The translations under genes were made by a program, and so were the position numbers. From CAYXLI01 sp964464925 (GTDB lineage Bacteria > Acidobacteriota > Terriglobia > Bryobacterales > Bryobacteraceae): a stretch of DNA of 64,000 nt. Shown one piece after another: positions 25,397 through 34,794 of this stretch (positions within the stretch are counted from its first letter, which is position 1; each line of letters opens with the position of its first letter). Under the pieces are notes generated by a model, which saw only the letters and a list, made by a program, of their open reading frames with translations, searched no databases and was not told the origin of the DNA. Location of the stretch: NCBI GenBank assembly GCA_964464925.1, contig CAYXLI010000011.1:62001-126000 (forward strand), given 5' to 3'.

Positions 25397-28300
25397 ATGA
25401 TTGCCTTCACACCACGTCGTTTTGTGACGCTGCTCGGCTGCGGTTTCGCCTTGCTCAGCGCCACGCTGATTTATCAGCATCACTCGGCCCGTAACAGTTT
25501 ACCGGCTACAAGCGCCGCTGTATTCTTCGAACCGAATCTCGGACAGGCAGCGCCAGATTTCGATTTTGTGGGGCGCACGCGTACGCAGACAACTTTGTTA
25601 AGTGCCACCCGAGCGGTCCTGCGCCGCGGCAGCGCGGCGGTATCCGTTTCGCTCGAAGGCGCCAGGCCAGGCCCGGGCGAAGGCGTTCGCCCCGGTGTTG
25701 GCCACAGCAACTATTTCCTCGGCAATCGTCCGTCTGAGTGGAAGACCAACGTGGGTCACTTTGCCGGTATCCGGTATCGGTCCATCTATCCAGGCATCGA
25801 TCTTGTCTATTACGGAAATGAGCAGCAACTCGAGTATGACTTTGTAGTCGCTCCTGGTGCGGATCCTGCTCAAATTCGATTACGGTACGGTGGCGCCGGC
25901 ACTCTCAGGAAGAACGCGGATGGAGAACTGAGCTTTGAGACAACCGGCGGCAAATTCGTGCAACGCCGGCCCAGCGTTTATCAGCGCATCGGCGGTGAGA
26001 AGGTCGAAGTGCCCGCGTCGTATCGGGTTTCCGATGGCGGCAACGTGGAGTTTGCACTGGCCCGGTTCGATCGCACTCGTGAACTGGTCATCGACCCGGC
26101 GATCGATTTCAGTGTTTACTACGGGGGCGCGGGTTATGAATCGGCCACATCGGTGGCGCTGGATTCAGCCGGCAACCTATACGTCACCGGCGTTACCAGC
26201 AGCACGAATCTTCCCATGGCGGGCACGCCGCTGCAATCCAACAATGCCGGCGCATCGGACGTGTTCGTTGCCAAATTCAGCAACTCCGGCGCGCTGATTT
26301 GGTCCACATACCTAGGCGGAAAGCAATCGGAAGCAGGGAACGGAATTGCCGTCGATAGTGGCGGCAACGTGTACGTGAGTGGTTTCACCACCTCAATGGA
26401 CTTCCCCGTTGCGAATGCTTTTCAGCCGGACTACGGCGGCGGTGGAGAGGATGCATTCGTCCTGAAGATTTCTCCGAACGGAGACCGGCTCCTCTACTCT
26501 ACTTACCTGGGCGGCGGCTCGGACGACTATGGCAACGGCATCGCCGTCGACTCCCAAGGATCGGCTTACCTTACGGGATGGACCCGCTCAACTAACCCGG
26601 GGCCTGGCACATTTCCGATCGTGAACGCTGCCCAGACCACAGCGGGTGGGGGAGGCGCCGATGCCTTCGTTGCGAAATTCTCACCGGCCGGCAATGCGCT
26701 GGTGTACTCAACCTATATAGGCGGAAACGGTCAGGATCTAGGCACTGGTATCGCAGTGGACAGCACTGGCGCAGCGTACGTCACAGGGACCACAAGCTCC
26801 GCCTCGTTCCCAACTGTCAACGCATTCCGCCCCAGCAACAGCGGGAATCCATTCGCCACCTACGATGCGTTCGTCACCAAGGTCTCACCGGCCGGGAACA
26901 CGTTCGTTTACTCTACGTTTCTGGGCGGCGCGAACAATGACCAGGGAAACCGGATCGCCGTCGACGCCTCGGGTTCGGCGTATGTGACAGGCTACACTAT
27001 GTCGCCGGATTTCCCTACCCTGAACGCAGCGCAGCCTGTTTACGGCGGCAATACAGATGTCTTCGTCACGAAGTTTGCGGCCGACGGGCACACGCTGATC
27101 TATTCGACATATATCGGAGGCTCCGGCGAAGATCAAGGCTTCGGCAATATCGCCCTGGACGCATCGGGAAGTGCGTATGTGACCGGCTGGACCTCCTCCG
27201 CGCAGGACTTCCCGATTCGCAACCCGGCGCAAAGGACTTACGGCGGCGGAACCTTCGACGCATTCGTGACACGCATCGCGCCTGCCGGCAATGCATTCCT
27301 TTATTCCACGTTCCTCGGTGGTAAGGATGAGGACAAGGGCTATGGAATTGCCGTGGACCTGCAGCGCAACAATGTCTATGTAGTTGGCCAGACTGCTTCA
27401 TCGGATATGCCTGCCGCTCATGGAACATATACCCCCGGGGCCGGGCAATTTGACGTGTTCGTCTCGCGTCTTTCGGCGGACACCAACGTAGCGTTTGGTG
27501 TGGTCACACCCGATTCGCTGACATTTAATGTTGGGCTCGGCAGCACAACTCCTGTTTCGCAGACCATCGCGTTCAGCAGTTCGGCGTCGGCCCTCAACTT
27601 CGCAGCGTTTGGAGAGCCGATCACGGGAGCTGGCTGGATTTCGGTTTCACCGGCCTCCGGAGTATCACCTGCAACGATCACGGTCACGGTCGATCCCAGC
27701 CGTCTGAACGCAGGGACTTCAACGGGGCGTGTCACTCTAAACATTCCCGGAGCAAGCAATGCGCCCGTGGTGATCCCAGTCACGGTCAACGCTACTGCCG
27801 TCCCTCAGATCACGGCCCTTTCGCCCGATACCGTCACGGCAGGATCGCCAGACACGGCGCTCACGATTCGCGGCTCTGGTTTCTCGGCGACTTCCGTCGT
27901 GCTGCTGAACGGAGTTCAGACCAGCACACAATTCGTGGATGCAAACACCCTTCGCACCACGCTTCCACGAGATCTCCTGTTGAATATCGGAACAGTACGG
28001 ATCAATGTCTCGAATCCCGGGTCGGCCCCATCGCGCGACTTCAACCTCAACATTGTAGGCGCCGGGCCTTTCTTCACTGCGGCGAACGTCGTAAATGCGG
28101 CAACGCAACTCGCCGGCCCGGTAGCTCCTGGTGAGATTGTCACCATTCTCGGTTCCGGTTTTGGTCCATCTTCTCTGACGATGGCCGGACTTGATGCGAA
28201 TGGCTTATTGAGCACATCGGTGGCAGGCACGCGCGTTCTCTTCGATAACACGCCCGCACCCATCGTAAACGCGCAGAATGGACAGGTGTCCGCCGTTGTT

Positions 28301-28780
28301 CCGTACCAGGTGACGGGGCAGACGACAACGGTGGTTGTCGAATACAACGGTCAGCGCTCCTCGCCGGTTACCCTCGTCACCGTCCCAGTGAACCCTGGTA
28401 TCTTTACCCAGGACTTCTCAGGCAAAGGGAGTGGCGCAATCACAAATCAGGATAGTCGCCTGAACACGCCCTCCAATCCTGCTGCAAAGGGTTCCGTCAT
28501 CTCAATCTTCGCGACCGGTGAAGGGCAGACGAACCCGTCGGGCGTCACCGGTGCGATTGCCACGGATGCTACCGCACCACGGCCCGTATTGCCGGTCAGC
28601 GTACGGATTGCGGGCGTGGATGCCCCGGTCAGCTATGCGGGAGCAGTACCGGGCAACGTTGCCGGACTGCTGCAAGTGAACGTGACAGTGCCCGCAAGTG
28701 TACCGTCCGGCCAATTGCCCGTGATTTTGACCATCGGTGGGACCAGTAGCCGAAGTGATGTCACGGTCTCGGTCCAGTAG
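25397..28780 (+). CDS. Large secreted SBBP beta-propeller protein with BACON, IPT and TIGR03437 domains
   Basis: 1127 residues from the ATG that begins a signal-anchor (MIAFTPRRFVTLLGCGFALL); upstream in-frame ATGs lie inside pgl. After an N-terminal beta-rich domain (about 40-250; WKTNVGHFAGIRYRSIYPGI) come seven SBBP repeats of the form GG-x-x-x-D-x-GNGIAVDSQGSAYLTG. A BACON-like domain (ISVSPASGVSPATITV), an IPT/TIG domain (ITALSPDTVTAGS) and a terminal TIGR03437-type domain (VVNAATQLAGPVAPGEIVTI) follow. No enzyme motif is seen. The family is strikingly expanded in Solibacter-like Acidobacteria; a surface or adhesive role is inferred. Confidence 0.9.
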   Translation: MIAFTPRRFVTLLGCGFALLSATLIYQHHSARNSLPATSAAVFFEPNLGQAAPDFDFVGRTRTQTTLLSATRAVLRRGSAAVSVSLEGARPGPGEGVRPGVGHSNYFLGNRPSEWKTNVGHFAGIRYRSIYPGIDLVYYGNEQQLEYDFVVAPGADPAQIRLRYGGAGTLRKNADGELSFETTGGKFVQRRPSVYQRIGGEKVEVPASYRVSDGGNVEFALARFDRTRELVIDPAIDFSVYYGGAGYESATSVALDSAGNLYVTGVTSSTNLPMAGTPLQSNNAGASDVFVAKFSNSGALIWSTYLGGKQSEAGNGIAVDSGGNVYVSGFTTSMDFPVANAFQPDYGGGGEDAFVLKISPNGDRLLYSTYLGGGSDDYGNGIAVDSQGSAYLTGWTRSTNPGPGTFPIVNAAQTTAGGGGADAFVAKFSPAGNALVYSTYIGGNGQDLGTGIAVDSTGAAYVTGTTSSASFPTVNAFRPSNSGNPFATYDAFVTKVSPAGNTFVYSTFLGGANNDQGNRIAVDASGSAYVTGYTMSPDFPTLNAAQPVYGGNTDVFVTKFAADGHTLIYSTYIGGSGEDQGFGNIALDASGSAYVTGWTSSAQDFPIRNPAQRTYGGGTFDAFVTRIAPAGNAFLYSTFLGGKDEDKGYGIAVDLQRNNVYVVGQTASSDMPAAHGTYTPGAGQFDVFVSRLSADTNVAFGVVTPDSLTFNVGLGSTTPVSQTIAFSSSASALNFAAFGEPITGAGWISVSPASGVSPATITVTVDPSRLNAGTSTGRVTLNIPGASNAPVVIPVTVNATAVPQITALSPDTVTAGSPDTALTIRGSGFSATSVVLLNGVQTSTQFVDANTLRTTLPRDLLLNIGTVRINVSNPGSAPSRDFNLNIVGAGPFFTAANVVNAATQLAGPVAPGEIVTILGSGFGPSSLTMAGLDANGLLSTSVAGTRVLFDNTPAPIVNAQNGQVSAVVPYQVTGQTTTVVVEYNGQRSSPVTLVTVPVNPGIFTQDFSGKGSGAITNQDSRLNTPSNPAAKGSVISIFATGEGQTNPSGVTGAIATDATAPRPVLPVSVRIAGVDAPVSYAGAVPGNVAGLLQVNVTVPASVPSGQLPVILTIGGTSSRSDVTVSVQ

Positions 28781-28790
28781 CTCTTTGTGA

Positions 28791-29900
28791 TCAGCCGAGG
28801 CGCTGGCGGTCGATCTGGATCTTCTTCAAATCCCATTCCCCCAGCCCGAGCGCGCCCGCAATCTCGACGTGCTCGGGCTGGCGGCTGAGGAACGTGCTGA
28901 ACTTGTCGGGGCGGTCTTCAGCCACTGGCTTCATCCCCATTTCGACCCGCTTCCGATCGAGCGCCTGCCAACCTACGTGGTCAAGCGCGACTGGGTCCGT
29001 CGCGAAGTACATCGTCTTGTGCTCATAAACGAACTGCGGCTTCGAAGAGGGCCCGCCATGGTACAAGCCCTTTACGCCGTCAAGGATGTGCAGAATCGCC
29101 TTATTCCGGATTTCGGGAAGCGACACCACGGACGGCACGAAGATCCCGCACGCGTTCAGCGTCTTGGAGGAATGGCTGCGGCTCACGTTATTCACCAATC
29201 CGTGAGAGAGATTCTTCAGGGACATCGTAATCCCCGCTGACTGGTGATCCTTCAGCAACGGAACGTTCACGATCTTGTTCACGTGTTGCGTCACGAATTT
29301 TGCGACGTATGACCGGCGTGCGGTGAGGCTGTTCACATCGTAGCCAGGTAATGTCAGCGCCATGTCCATGTAGTGATCCGGATCGTATCCATCAATCGCC
29401 TGCTGGACCCCGTCGTACTGCTCGGCCGCATGCATCCACCGCACGCCTTCCGGTAGCCACTTGTCGAAACCTGCCGCGAGGAACTCCTGACGGTAACGGT
29501 CATACACGATGATGTCGGCCGGTTTCACGCCCGCCATTCTCAACCCTGCAATGATCTCGTGCAACACCTCCGGCGCTGAGATCACATGCGGACGTCCAAC
29601 CGGATTCAGCTTAATCCCGACCACGTCTCCCGGTTCAAAGAAATACTTCCAAGCGCTCTGCGCATCCGGCGCGCCCGTCAGCCGGGTCATCCCCTTTTGA
29701 ATCATCTGCTGCACCGGTTCGGCCTGGTAGGCGCCCGAAACGATCGATGCCGGATGCTCTACCGCGACTACTTTGCCGCGAAACGGTCCGGGCATGGAAA
29801 ATTTCGTACTCGTGGATTTCGAGGAGACCTGAGCTTGTAGCTGCGTCGCCGCCAACGCAGCGCCAAACTGGGAGATTAATCGACGTCGTGAGCAACTCAT
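28791..29900 (-). CDS. Secreted DUF362 family protein
   Basis: 369 residues. I start at the ATG before SCSRRRLISQFGAALAA, which looks like a Tat-type signal; the longer frame adds a 24-residue segment with no signal character. The body shows DUF362 blocks: FEPGDVVGIKLNPVG, ILHEII-like VLHEIIAGLRMAGVKPADIIVYDR, and the Asp/His-rich middle VNVPLLKDHQSAGITMSLKNL. There is no Cys4 ferredoxin module, unlike some DUF362 proteins. The function is unknown. It is divergent from an aldo/keto reductase gene, 47 bp apart, and convergent with the propeller gene. Confidence 0.85.
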   Translation of the reverse strand: MSCSRRRLISQFGAALAATQLQAQVSSKSTSTKFSMPGPFRGKVVAVEHPASIVSGAYQAEPVQQMIQKGMTRLTGAPDAQSAWKYFFEPGDVVGIKLNPVGRPHVISAPEVLHEIIAGLRMAGVKPADIIVYDRYRQEFLAAGFDKWLPEGVRWMHAAEQYDGVQQAIDGYDPDHYMDMALTLPGYDVNSLTARRSYVAKFVTQHVNKIVNVPLLKDHQSAGITMSLKNLSHGLVNNVSRSHSSKTLNACGIFVPSVVSLPEIRNKAILHILDGVKGLYHGGPSSKPQFVYEHKTMYFATDPVALDHVGWQALDRKRVEMGMKPVAEDRPDKFSTFLSRQPEHVEIAGALGLGEWDLKKIQIDRQRLG

Positions 29901-29947
29901 GCTTGTCAGTGTAGTCTTTCCTGCGCCGGTCTTGGTACAGTGTCGAT

Positions 29948-30952
29948 ATGTCAGAGTCCAGCCGTCGTGCATTCATGGAATTAACAGGCGCCGCCCTGGT
30001 CGCCGCCGAGCAGGTGCTGGCGCAAACTTCTTCAGCGAGCGCAACCGGATTGCCTACGCGGGTCCTCGGACGAACCGGCGTCCGCGTATCTATTCTTGGA
30101 ATCGGCGGATGGCATGTGGGTGCCATGAAAGACGAGAAGGAAGCCATCCGGGTCCTGCATGCCGCCATGGATGAAGGCATTAACTTCTTCGATAACTGCT
30201 GGGATTACCAGGACGGTCACGCGGAAGAAGTAATGGGCAAGGCGCTCTCAATGGATGGCCGCCGCAACAAAGTCTTTCTCATGAGCAAGAATTGCGAGCG
30301 CGACTACGCCGGCTCCATGCGCTGCTTGGAAGATAGCCTCCGGCGGCTCAAGACCGATCATTTGGACCTATGGCAGTTTCATGAACTCGTGTACGACAAC
30401 GATCCGGACTGGATTTTCGAGAAAGGTGGCATCCGCGCAGCCATCGAGGCACGAAATGCCGGAAAAGTTCGCTATATCGGCTTCACGGGCCATAAGGATC
30501 CCCGCATTCATGCAAAGATGCTCGATAAGCCGCATCCCTGGGATACTGCACAGATGCCCATCAATGTAATGGATGCATATTATCGAAGCTTTCAGAATGA
30601 GATCGTTCCTGTCTGCCTCGAAAAAAATGTGGGCGTGATTGGAATGAAAGGGCTTGCCGGCGGCTATCCTGACGGCCGCTTACTCTCTCACGCGGGACTC
30701 ACAGTAGAGGAATGCTACCGCTACTGCCTAAGTTTGCCCATCACACTGCAGGTCGCAGGCATTAATTCCATGGAGCATTTGAAACAGGATGTGGCTCTGG
30801 CGCGGAATTTCCATCCCATGACGCCGGAAGAGCGCGACAAACTGCTTGCCAAGGTGAAAGACGCGGCTGGCGATGGGCGCCATGAACTGTTCAAGTCCAC
30901 CAAGGATTTCGATGGACCGGTTCACAGAAAACAGCACGGATTTGCCGTTTAG
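29948..30952 (+). CDS. Aldo/keto reductase with a Tat-like signal
   Basis: 334 residues. N-terminal SRRAFMELTGAALVAAEQ resembles a twin-arginine signal. The (beta/alpha)8 fold follows: RVLGRTGVRVSILGIGGWH, and catalytic candidates Asp/Tyr in DNCWDYQDG, Lys in FLMSKNC and His in LWQFHEL. These match the AKR tetrad. Conserved GVIGMKGLAGG occurs near the end. The C-terminal residues RKQHGF carry no recognised motif. Reductases with Tat-type signals are common in this group and their substrates are mostly unknown. The gene's last four bases overlap a small gene on the other strand. Confidence 0.9.
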   Translation: MSESSRRAFMELTGAALVAAEQVLAQTSSASATGLPTRVLGRTGVRVSILGIGGWHVGAMKDEKEAIRVLHAAMDEGINFFDNCWDYQDGHAEEVMGKALSMDGRRNKVFLMSKNCERDYAGSMRCLEDSLRRLKTDHLDLWQFHELVYDNDPDWIFEKGGIRAAIEARNAGKVRYIGFTGHKDPRIHAKMLDKPHPWDTAQMPINVMDAYYRSFQNEIVPVCLEKNVGVIGMKGLAGGYPDGRLLSHAGLTVEECYRYCLSLPITLQVAGINSMEHLKQDVALARNFHPMTPEERDKLLAKVKDAAGDGRHELFKSTKDFDGPVHRKQHGFAV

Positions 30953-31212
30953 GCCTGTGTTTTCTTCTGACGCGCTTCGGCCCAACGCCGTTTAGCGGCT
31001 TCCGCAATCCGAGCCCTGCCCTCCGGTGACAGTTCGCGCTTCCGCGCCGGACGGGAGTCCCCCTCGGTATCGGCGGCAAGCGCCTTTGGAGGACGCCCGC
31101 GGCGCGGCTTATCCGCGGCTTCGGCTGCAACTATTTTCTGGAGGGCGATTATCGCTTCATCCAGTAACGCGCGTTCCTGGCGCAGTTCCTCGAGCATTTT
31201 CGCGACATCCAT
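30949..31212 (-). CDS. Small AT-hook-like basic protein
   Basis: 87 residues, highly charged. A short coiled coil (MLEELRQERALLDEAIIALQKI) precedes an AT-hook core RRGRPPK and a helical tail LSPEGRARIAEAAKRRWAEA. The RGRP core is the hallmark that binds the minor groove of AT-rich DNA. The same tail is common in small acidobacterial proteins, to my knowledge without assigned function. Its stop overlaps the end of the aldo/keto reductase gene by four bases (convergent). It may be a nucleoid-associated protein; this is inference. Confidence 0.75.
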   Translation of the reverse strand: MDVAKMLEELRQERALLDEAIIALQKIVAAEAADKPRRGRPPKALAADTEGDSRPARKRELSPEGRARIAEAAKRRWAEARQKKTQA

Positions 31213-31287
31213 CGTAACTGTAGGTTAGCATTACTTTGAAATCCAAAGAAAACAACAACTGTAAATCGCGAATTGCAACCGTTAAGA

Positions 31288-32163
31288 CTAGTTTCCAAAT
31301 GTGTTGCAGGATTGGACTTCACCCGTATCAAAGCCTTCGCGGAACCATTTTTGCCTTTGCGCCGACGTTCCGTGCGTGAAAGACTCCGGCGAGATTCGAC
31401 CCGTAGCTTGCTGCTGGATACGATCGTCACCGACAGCCGCAGCCGCCCGAAGCGCTTGATCTACATCGCCGGATTCCAGTATCCCTCGCTGACTCGTCGA
31501 ATGACCCCATACTCCTGCGAAACAATCTGCCTGTAACTCCATCCTGACTGACAAGTGATTCACTTCGCCCGGTTCCCTCTGCTGCAGCCTTCTCACTTTT
31601 GATTCAATTCCCAGTAGCTTTTGCACGTGATGTCCTATCTCGTGCGCCAGCACATATGCCTGCGCAAAGTCACCGGGTGCGCCAAAGCGGCGCCGTAACT
31701 CGTCATAGAACCCGAGGTCGATATAGACCTTCTCGTCACCCGGGCAGTAGAAAGGTCCCATGGCCGATTCGGCCGCACCGCACGCGGAATTCACCTCCTG
31801 GCGAAATAGGACCAGCTTCGCGTGGCGATAAGGGACGCCGCTCTGGGGCAGGATTTTCGTCCAGGTAGCCTGTACATCGTCGAGCACGAACGAGACGAAA
31901 TGCACGAGTCTGTCCTCCTGCGCATTACGGGATGGATCCCGCATGGAACGCGATGCCACGGGAGTGCTTGTTCCGCCCCCCGTCCCGAGCAGCGCGAAGA
32001 AATTCTGCCTGAAGATTACGCTGAGAATCCCGAGAAACAGGATGCCGCCGAGGCCAAGGCGCATGCCCCCGCCGCCGAATCCCATCGGAGAAAAGCCGCC
32101 ACCGCCGCCTTCCTCCCGCCGATCTTCAATATCACCGCTGATGTCCCCGGGTTCCCAACGCAT
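31288..32163 (-). CDS. ypfJ: Neutral zinc metallopeptidase (YpfJ / PF04228 family)
   Basis: 291 residues. An N-terminal Gly-rich tail and hydrophobic helix (LGLGGILFLGILSVIF, about 36-52) anchor the protein, and the catalytic HEIGH motif is at His174-His178 (VLAHEIGHHVQKLLG). Downstream ERMELQADCFAGVWGH-type sequence (VRMELQADCFAGVWGH) contains the distal metal-binding acid. AGGAGGAG before the ATG is a very strong ribosome-binding site. The peptidase is expected to face the periplasm; its substrate is unknown. Confidence 0.93.
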   Translation of the reverse strand: MRWEPGDISGDIEDRREEGGGGGFSPMGFGGGGMRLGLGGILFLGILSVIFRQNFFALLGTGGGTSTPVASRSMRDPSRNAQEDRLVHFVSFVLDDVQATWTKILPQSGVPYRHAKLVLFRQEVNSACGAAESAMGPFYCPGDEKVYIDLGFYDELRRRFGAPGDFAQAYVLAHEIGHHVQKLLGIESKVRRLQQREPGEVNHLSVRMELQADCFAGVWGHSTSQRGILESGDVDQALRAAAAVGDDRIQQQATGRISPESFTHGTSAQRQKWFREGFDTGEVQSCNTFGN

Positions 32164-32235
32164 GGCTCTCTCCTCCTAATAGGGTAGATGATCTGGGATA
32201 CGGAATCTGGTCACTATGGATCGGGATCAAAGGTA

Positions 32236-32272
32236 CAAAAATGAAGGGCAGGAGGATTACTCCCCCTGCCCT
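32236..32272 (-). terminator. Rho-independent terminator of the sucC-sucD-ndk operon
   Basis: On the minus strand AGGGCAGG pairs with CCTGCCCT around a short loop, and a CATTTTTG tract follows. It lies 29 bp after the ndk stop, where the operon should end. Confidence 0.6.
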
Positions 32273-32300
32273 CTAATAAGATTCGAGTACGATGCTGAAC

Positions 32301-32714
32301 TTACAATAATTCCGCTGTACTGAAAAAGAACGGGATCTCCACCGCTGCCGTTTCCCGTGCGTCAGACCCGTGCACGGCATTCCGCTCGATACTCTCGGCG
32401 AACTGCTTGCGAATGGTCCCTTCAGCCGCGTTGGCCGGATTCGTCGCGCCCATCAGTTCGCGCCATTTCGCGATCGCATTTTCGTGTTCCAACGCGAGCA
32501 CCACCACCGGTCCTTCCGTCATGAATGTCACGAGGCTGCCGTAAAACGGGCGTTCCTTGTGAACCGCATAGAAGGCCTCGGCCTGCGCCTTTGAAAGGCG
32601 AGTCTTCTTCATGCCTAAGATCTTGAAGCCGTTTTGCTCGATAAGGGCCAGAATTGCGCCCGCCTTGCCGGAAGCCACAGCGTCCGGTTTGATAATTCCA
32701 AATGTTCTCTGCAT
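32301..32714 (-). CDS. ndk: Nucleoside diphosphate kinase
   Basis: 137 residues. It starts MQRTFGIIKPDAV and has the active-site His in NAVHGSDA. It equilibrates nucleoside di- and triphosphates. An AAAGGA ribosome-binding site is six bases upstream of the ATG, and only two bases separate it from the sucD stop; a longer frame in the same phase starts inside sucD. Ndk with succinyl-CoA synthetase makes metabolic sense because the latter can make GTP or ATP. Confidence 0.95.
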   Translation of the reverse strand: MQRTFGIIKPDAVASGKAGAILALIEQNGFKILGMKKTRLSKAQAEAFYAVHKERPFYGSLVTFMTEGPVVVLALEHENAIAKWRELMGATNPANAAEGTIRKQFAESIERNAVHGSDARETAAVEIPFFFSTAELL

Positions 32715-32716
32715 AG

Positions 32717-33589
32717 TTATCCTTTGAGCCGGGCTGCCATCTTCTCGCCCATTTCCGCCGGAGTCGCGCACACCGTAATGCCGGCGGCCTCCATGGCTGC
32801 AATCTTGTCCGAAGCCTTGCCCGAACCGCCCGAGATGATCGCTCCCGCGTGGCCCATCCGGCGTCCCGGAGGTGCAGTCTGTCCGGCGATGAATCCGACC
32901 ACGGGCTTCTTCACGTTCGCCTTGATGAACGCCGCCGCAGTCTCTTCCGCGTTGCCGCCGATTTCACCGATCATGATGATTGCGTCCGTCCCGGGATCCT
33001 CGTTGAAAAGCTGGATCGCGTCGATAAAGTTCGTACCGATGATCGGGTCGCCGCCAATGCCGATGCATGTGGACTGCCCGATGCCGAGCTTCGTCAATTG
33101 CCCGACTGCCTCGTATGTCAGCGTGCCCGAACGCGAAACCACACCTACGCGGCCCGCCAGGTGAATGTGCGCGGGCATGATCCCGATCTTGCACTTGCCC
33201 GGCGAGATGACACCCGGGCAGTTCGGCCCGATCAGTCGAGTCTTCTTGCCCTGAAGGTACTGCCACGCCTTCACCATGTCGAGCGCCGGCACGCCTTCAG
33301 TGATACATACGACCAGAGGCAAGCCCGCATCAGCGGCTTCCATAATTGCGTCCGCGGCAAAGGGCGGCGGGACGAAGATCACGGACGCATTCGCCCCGGT
33401 ATCTCGCACGGCCTCGGCGACCGTATTGAACACAGGCAGGTCCAAATGTCTCGTTCCGCCCTTGCCGGGCGTAACTCCACCGACCACCTTGGTTCCATAC
33501 GCCAGCGCCTGCGTCGCGTGGAAAGTGCCTTCCTTGCCGGTAAATCCCTGTACGAGGACGCGTGTATTTTCGTTGACCAGAACGCTCAT
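32717..33589 (-). CDS. sucD: Succinyl-CoA synthetase alpha subunit
   Basis: 290 residues. The CoA-binding Rossmann part has RVLVQGFTGKEGTFHA and the ligase domain has RLIGPNCPGVISPGKCKIG and the phosphohistidine region MGHAGAIISGG. These are hallmarks of SucD. It forms the catalytic alpha-beta unit of the TCA-cycle enzyme with SucC. The ATG overlaps the sucC stop by four bases (ATGA). Confidence 0.97.
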   Translation of the reverse strand: MSVLVNENTRVLVQGFTGKEGTFHATQALAYGTKVVGGVTPGKGGTRHLDLPVFNTVAEAVRDTGANASVIFVPPPFAADAIMEAADAGLPLVVCITEGVPALDMVKAWQYLQGKKTRLIGPNCPGVISPGKCKIGIMPAHIHLAGRVGVVSRSGTLTYEAVGQLTKLGIGQSTCIGIGGDPIIGTNFIDAIQLFNEDPGTDAIIMIGEIGGNAEETAAAFIKANVKKPVVGFIAGQTAPPGRRMGHAGAIISGGSGKASDKIAAMEAAGITVCATPAEMGEKMAARLKG

Positions 33590-34743
33590 TGCGCCAACCT
33601 CACAACCTTTTCGGCCGCGTCCTTCATTCCATCGGCCACTGTGAAATTCAATCCGGACTCGGCCAGTATCTGCCGCCCCAGTTCCACGTTCGTTCCTTCC
33701 ATGCGAACCACAACGGGTACCTGCACGTTCAACTCCCGCGCGGCATTTACTACGCCCGTTGCAAGCGTGTCGCAGCGCAGAATACCGCCGAAAATATTGA
33801 TCAGCACGGCCTTTACGTGCGCATCCGAAAGCAGAATGCGGAACGCGTTCTTCACCTGCTCGGCATTGGCTCCGCCGCCGACGTCGAGAAAGTTCGCCGG
33901 AGATCCGCCCGCGTACTTGATGATGTCCATGGTGGCCATGGCCAACCCGGCTCCATTCACCATGCAGGCCACGTTGCCGTCGAGCTTGATGTAATTCAGG
34001 CCATAGCGCGATGCTTCCACTTCCAGCGGATCCTCTTCGTTCAGGTCGCGCAGATCCACGAAGTCTTTGTGCCGGAACATGGCATTGTCGTCGATGTTGA
34101 ACTTCGCATCGAGCGCAATTACCTTACCGTCCTCGCTGAGCACCAGGGGATTGATCTCGGCCAGCGTTGCGTCCGAACCTTCATAGGCTTGCGCGAGCGC
34201 GATCATGCACTTTGCGGCATTATTGATAGCTTCGGTGGGCAACCCGATGCCGAACGCCAGCTTGCGTGCCTGAAACGGCTGAAGCCCCAGACCCGGCTCG
34301 ATGGGCTCCTTCAGAATCTTTTCCGGCGTCTTCGCGGCAACCTCCTCGATTTCCATGCCGCCTTCGCTGGATGCCATGAAGACCACTTTGCCAATCGCGC
34401 GGTCCAGTACGAGTCCCGCGTACAATTCCTTCCTGATCGGAAGCGTCTCTTCCACCAGGACGCGTTGCACCAGTCGCCCTTCCGGACCGGTCTGATGCGT
34501 TACCAGAGTCATGCCCAGAATTTGCTTGGCCACTTCATAAGCCTGAGTGGAATCCGCAGCAAGTTTCACACCGCCGCCTTTGCCTCGGCCACCGGCATGA
34601 ATCTGCGCCTTAATCACGACGCTACCGCCGAGTTTTTTCGCGGCCGCTTCTGCTTCTTCGGGCGTGAAAGCGACCTCCCCCCTCGGCACAGGGACGCCGT
34701 ATTTGGCCAAAATAGCCTTGGCCTGGTATTCATGGATTTTCAT
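33586..34743 (-). CDS. sucC: Succinyl-CoA synthetase beta subunit
   Basis: 385 residues. Starts MKIHEYQAKAILAKYGVPVP, the canonical beginning, which fixes the start; upstream in-frame sequence is antisense to trpD. ATP-grasp elements VVIKAQIHAGGRGKGGGVKL and the C-terminal ligase block NIFGGILRCD are present. It supplies nucleotide-binding to the sucCD enzyme. It is divergent from trpD, 51 bp apart. Confidence 0.97.
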   Translation of the reverse strand: MKIHEYQAKAILAKYGVPVPRGEVAFTPEEAEAAAKKLGGSVVIKAQIHAGGRGKGGGVKLAADSTQAYEVAKQILGMTLVTHQTGPEGRLVQRVLVEETLPIRKELYAGLVLDRAIGKVVFMASSEGGMEIEEVAAKTPEKILKEPIEPGLGLQPFQARKLAFGIGLPTEAINNAAKCMIALAQAYEGSDATLAEINPLVLSEDGKVIALDAKFNIDDNAMFRHKDFVDLRDLNEEDPLEVEASRYGLNYIKLDGNVACMVNGAGLAMATMDIIKYAGGSPANFLDVGGGANAEQVKNAFRILLSDAHVKAVLINIFGGILRCDTLATGVVNAARELNVQVPVVVRMEGTNVELGRQILAESGLNFTVADGMKDAAEKVVRLAQ

Positions 34744-34794
34744 CGGAGTGGGTGTGCTAGTATCGCACTGAAAGCTCGAAACCAACACTATAGC

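Noticed and set aside
33589..34794. A long plus-strand open frame of about 400 codons in phase with trpD
   Set aside because: It is antisense to sucC, which has full conservation; GC-rich codon use keeps the antisense frame open by chance.
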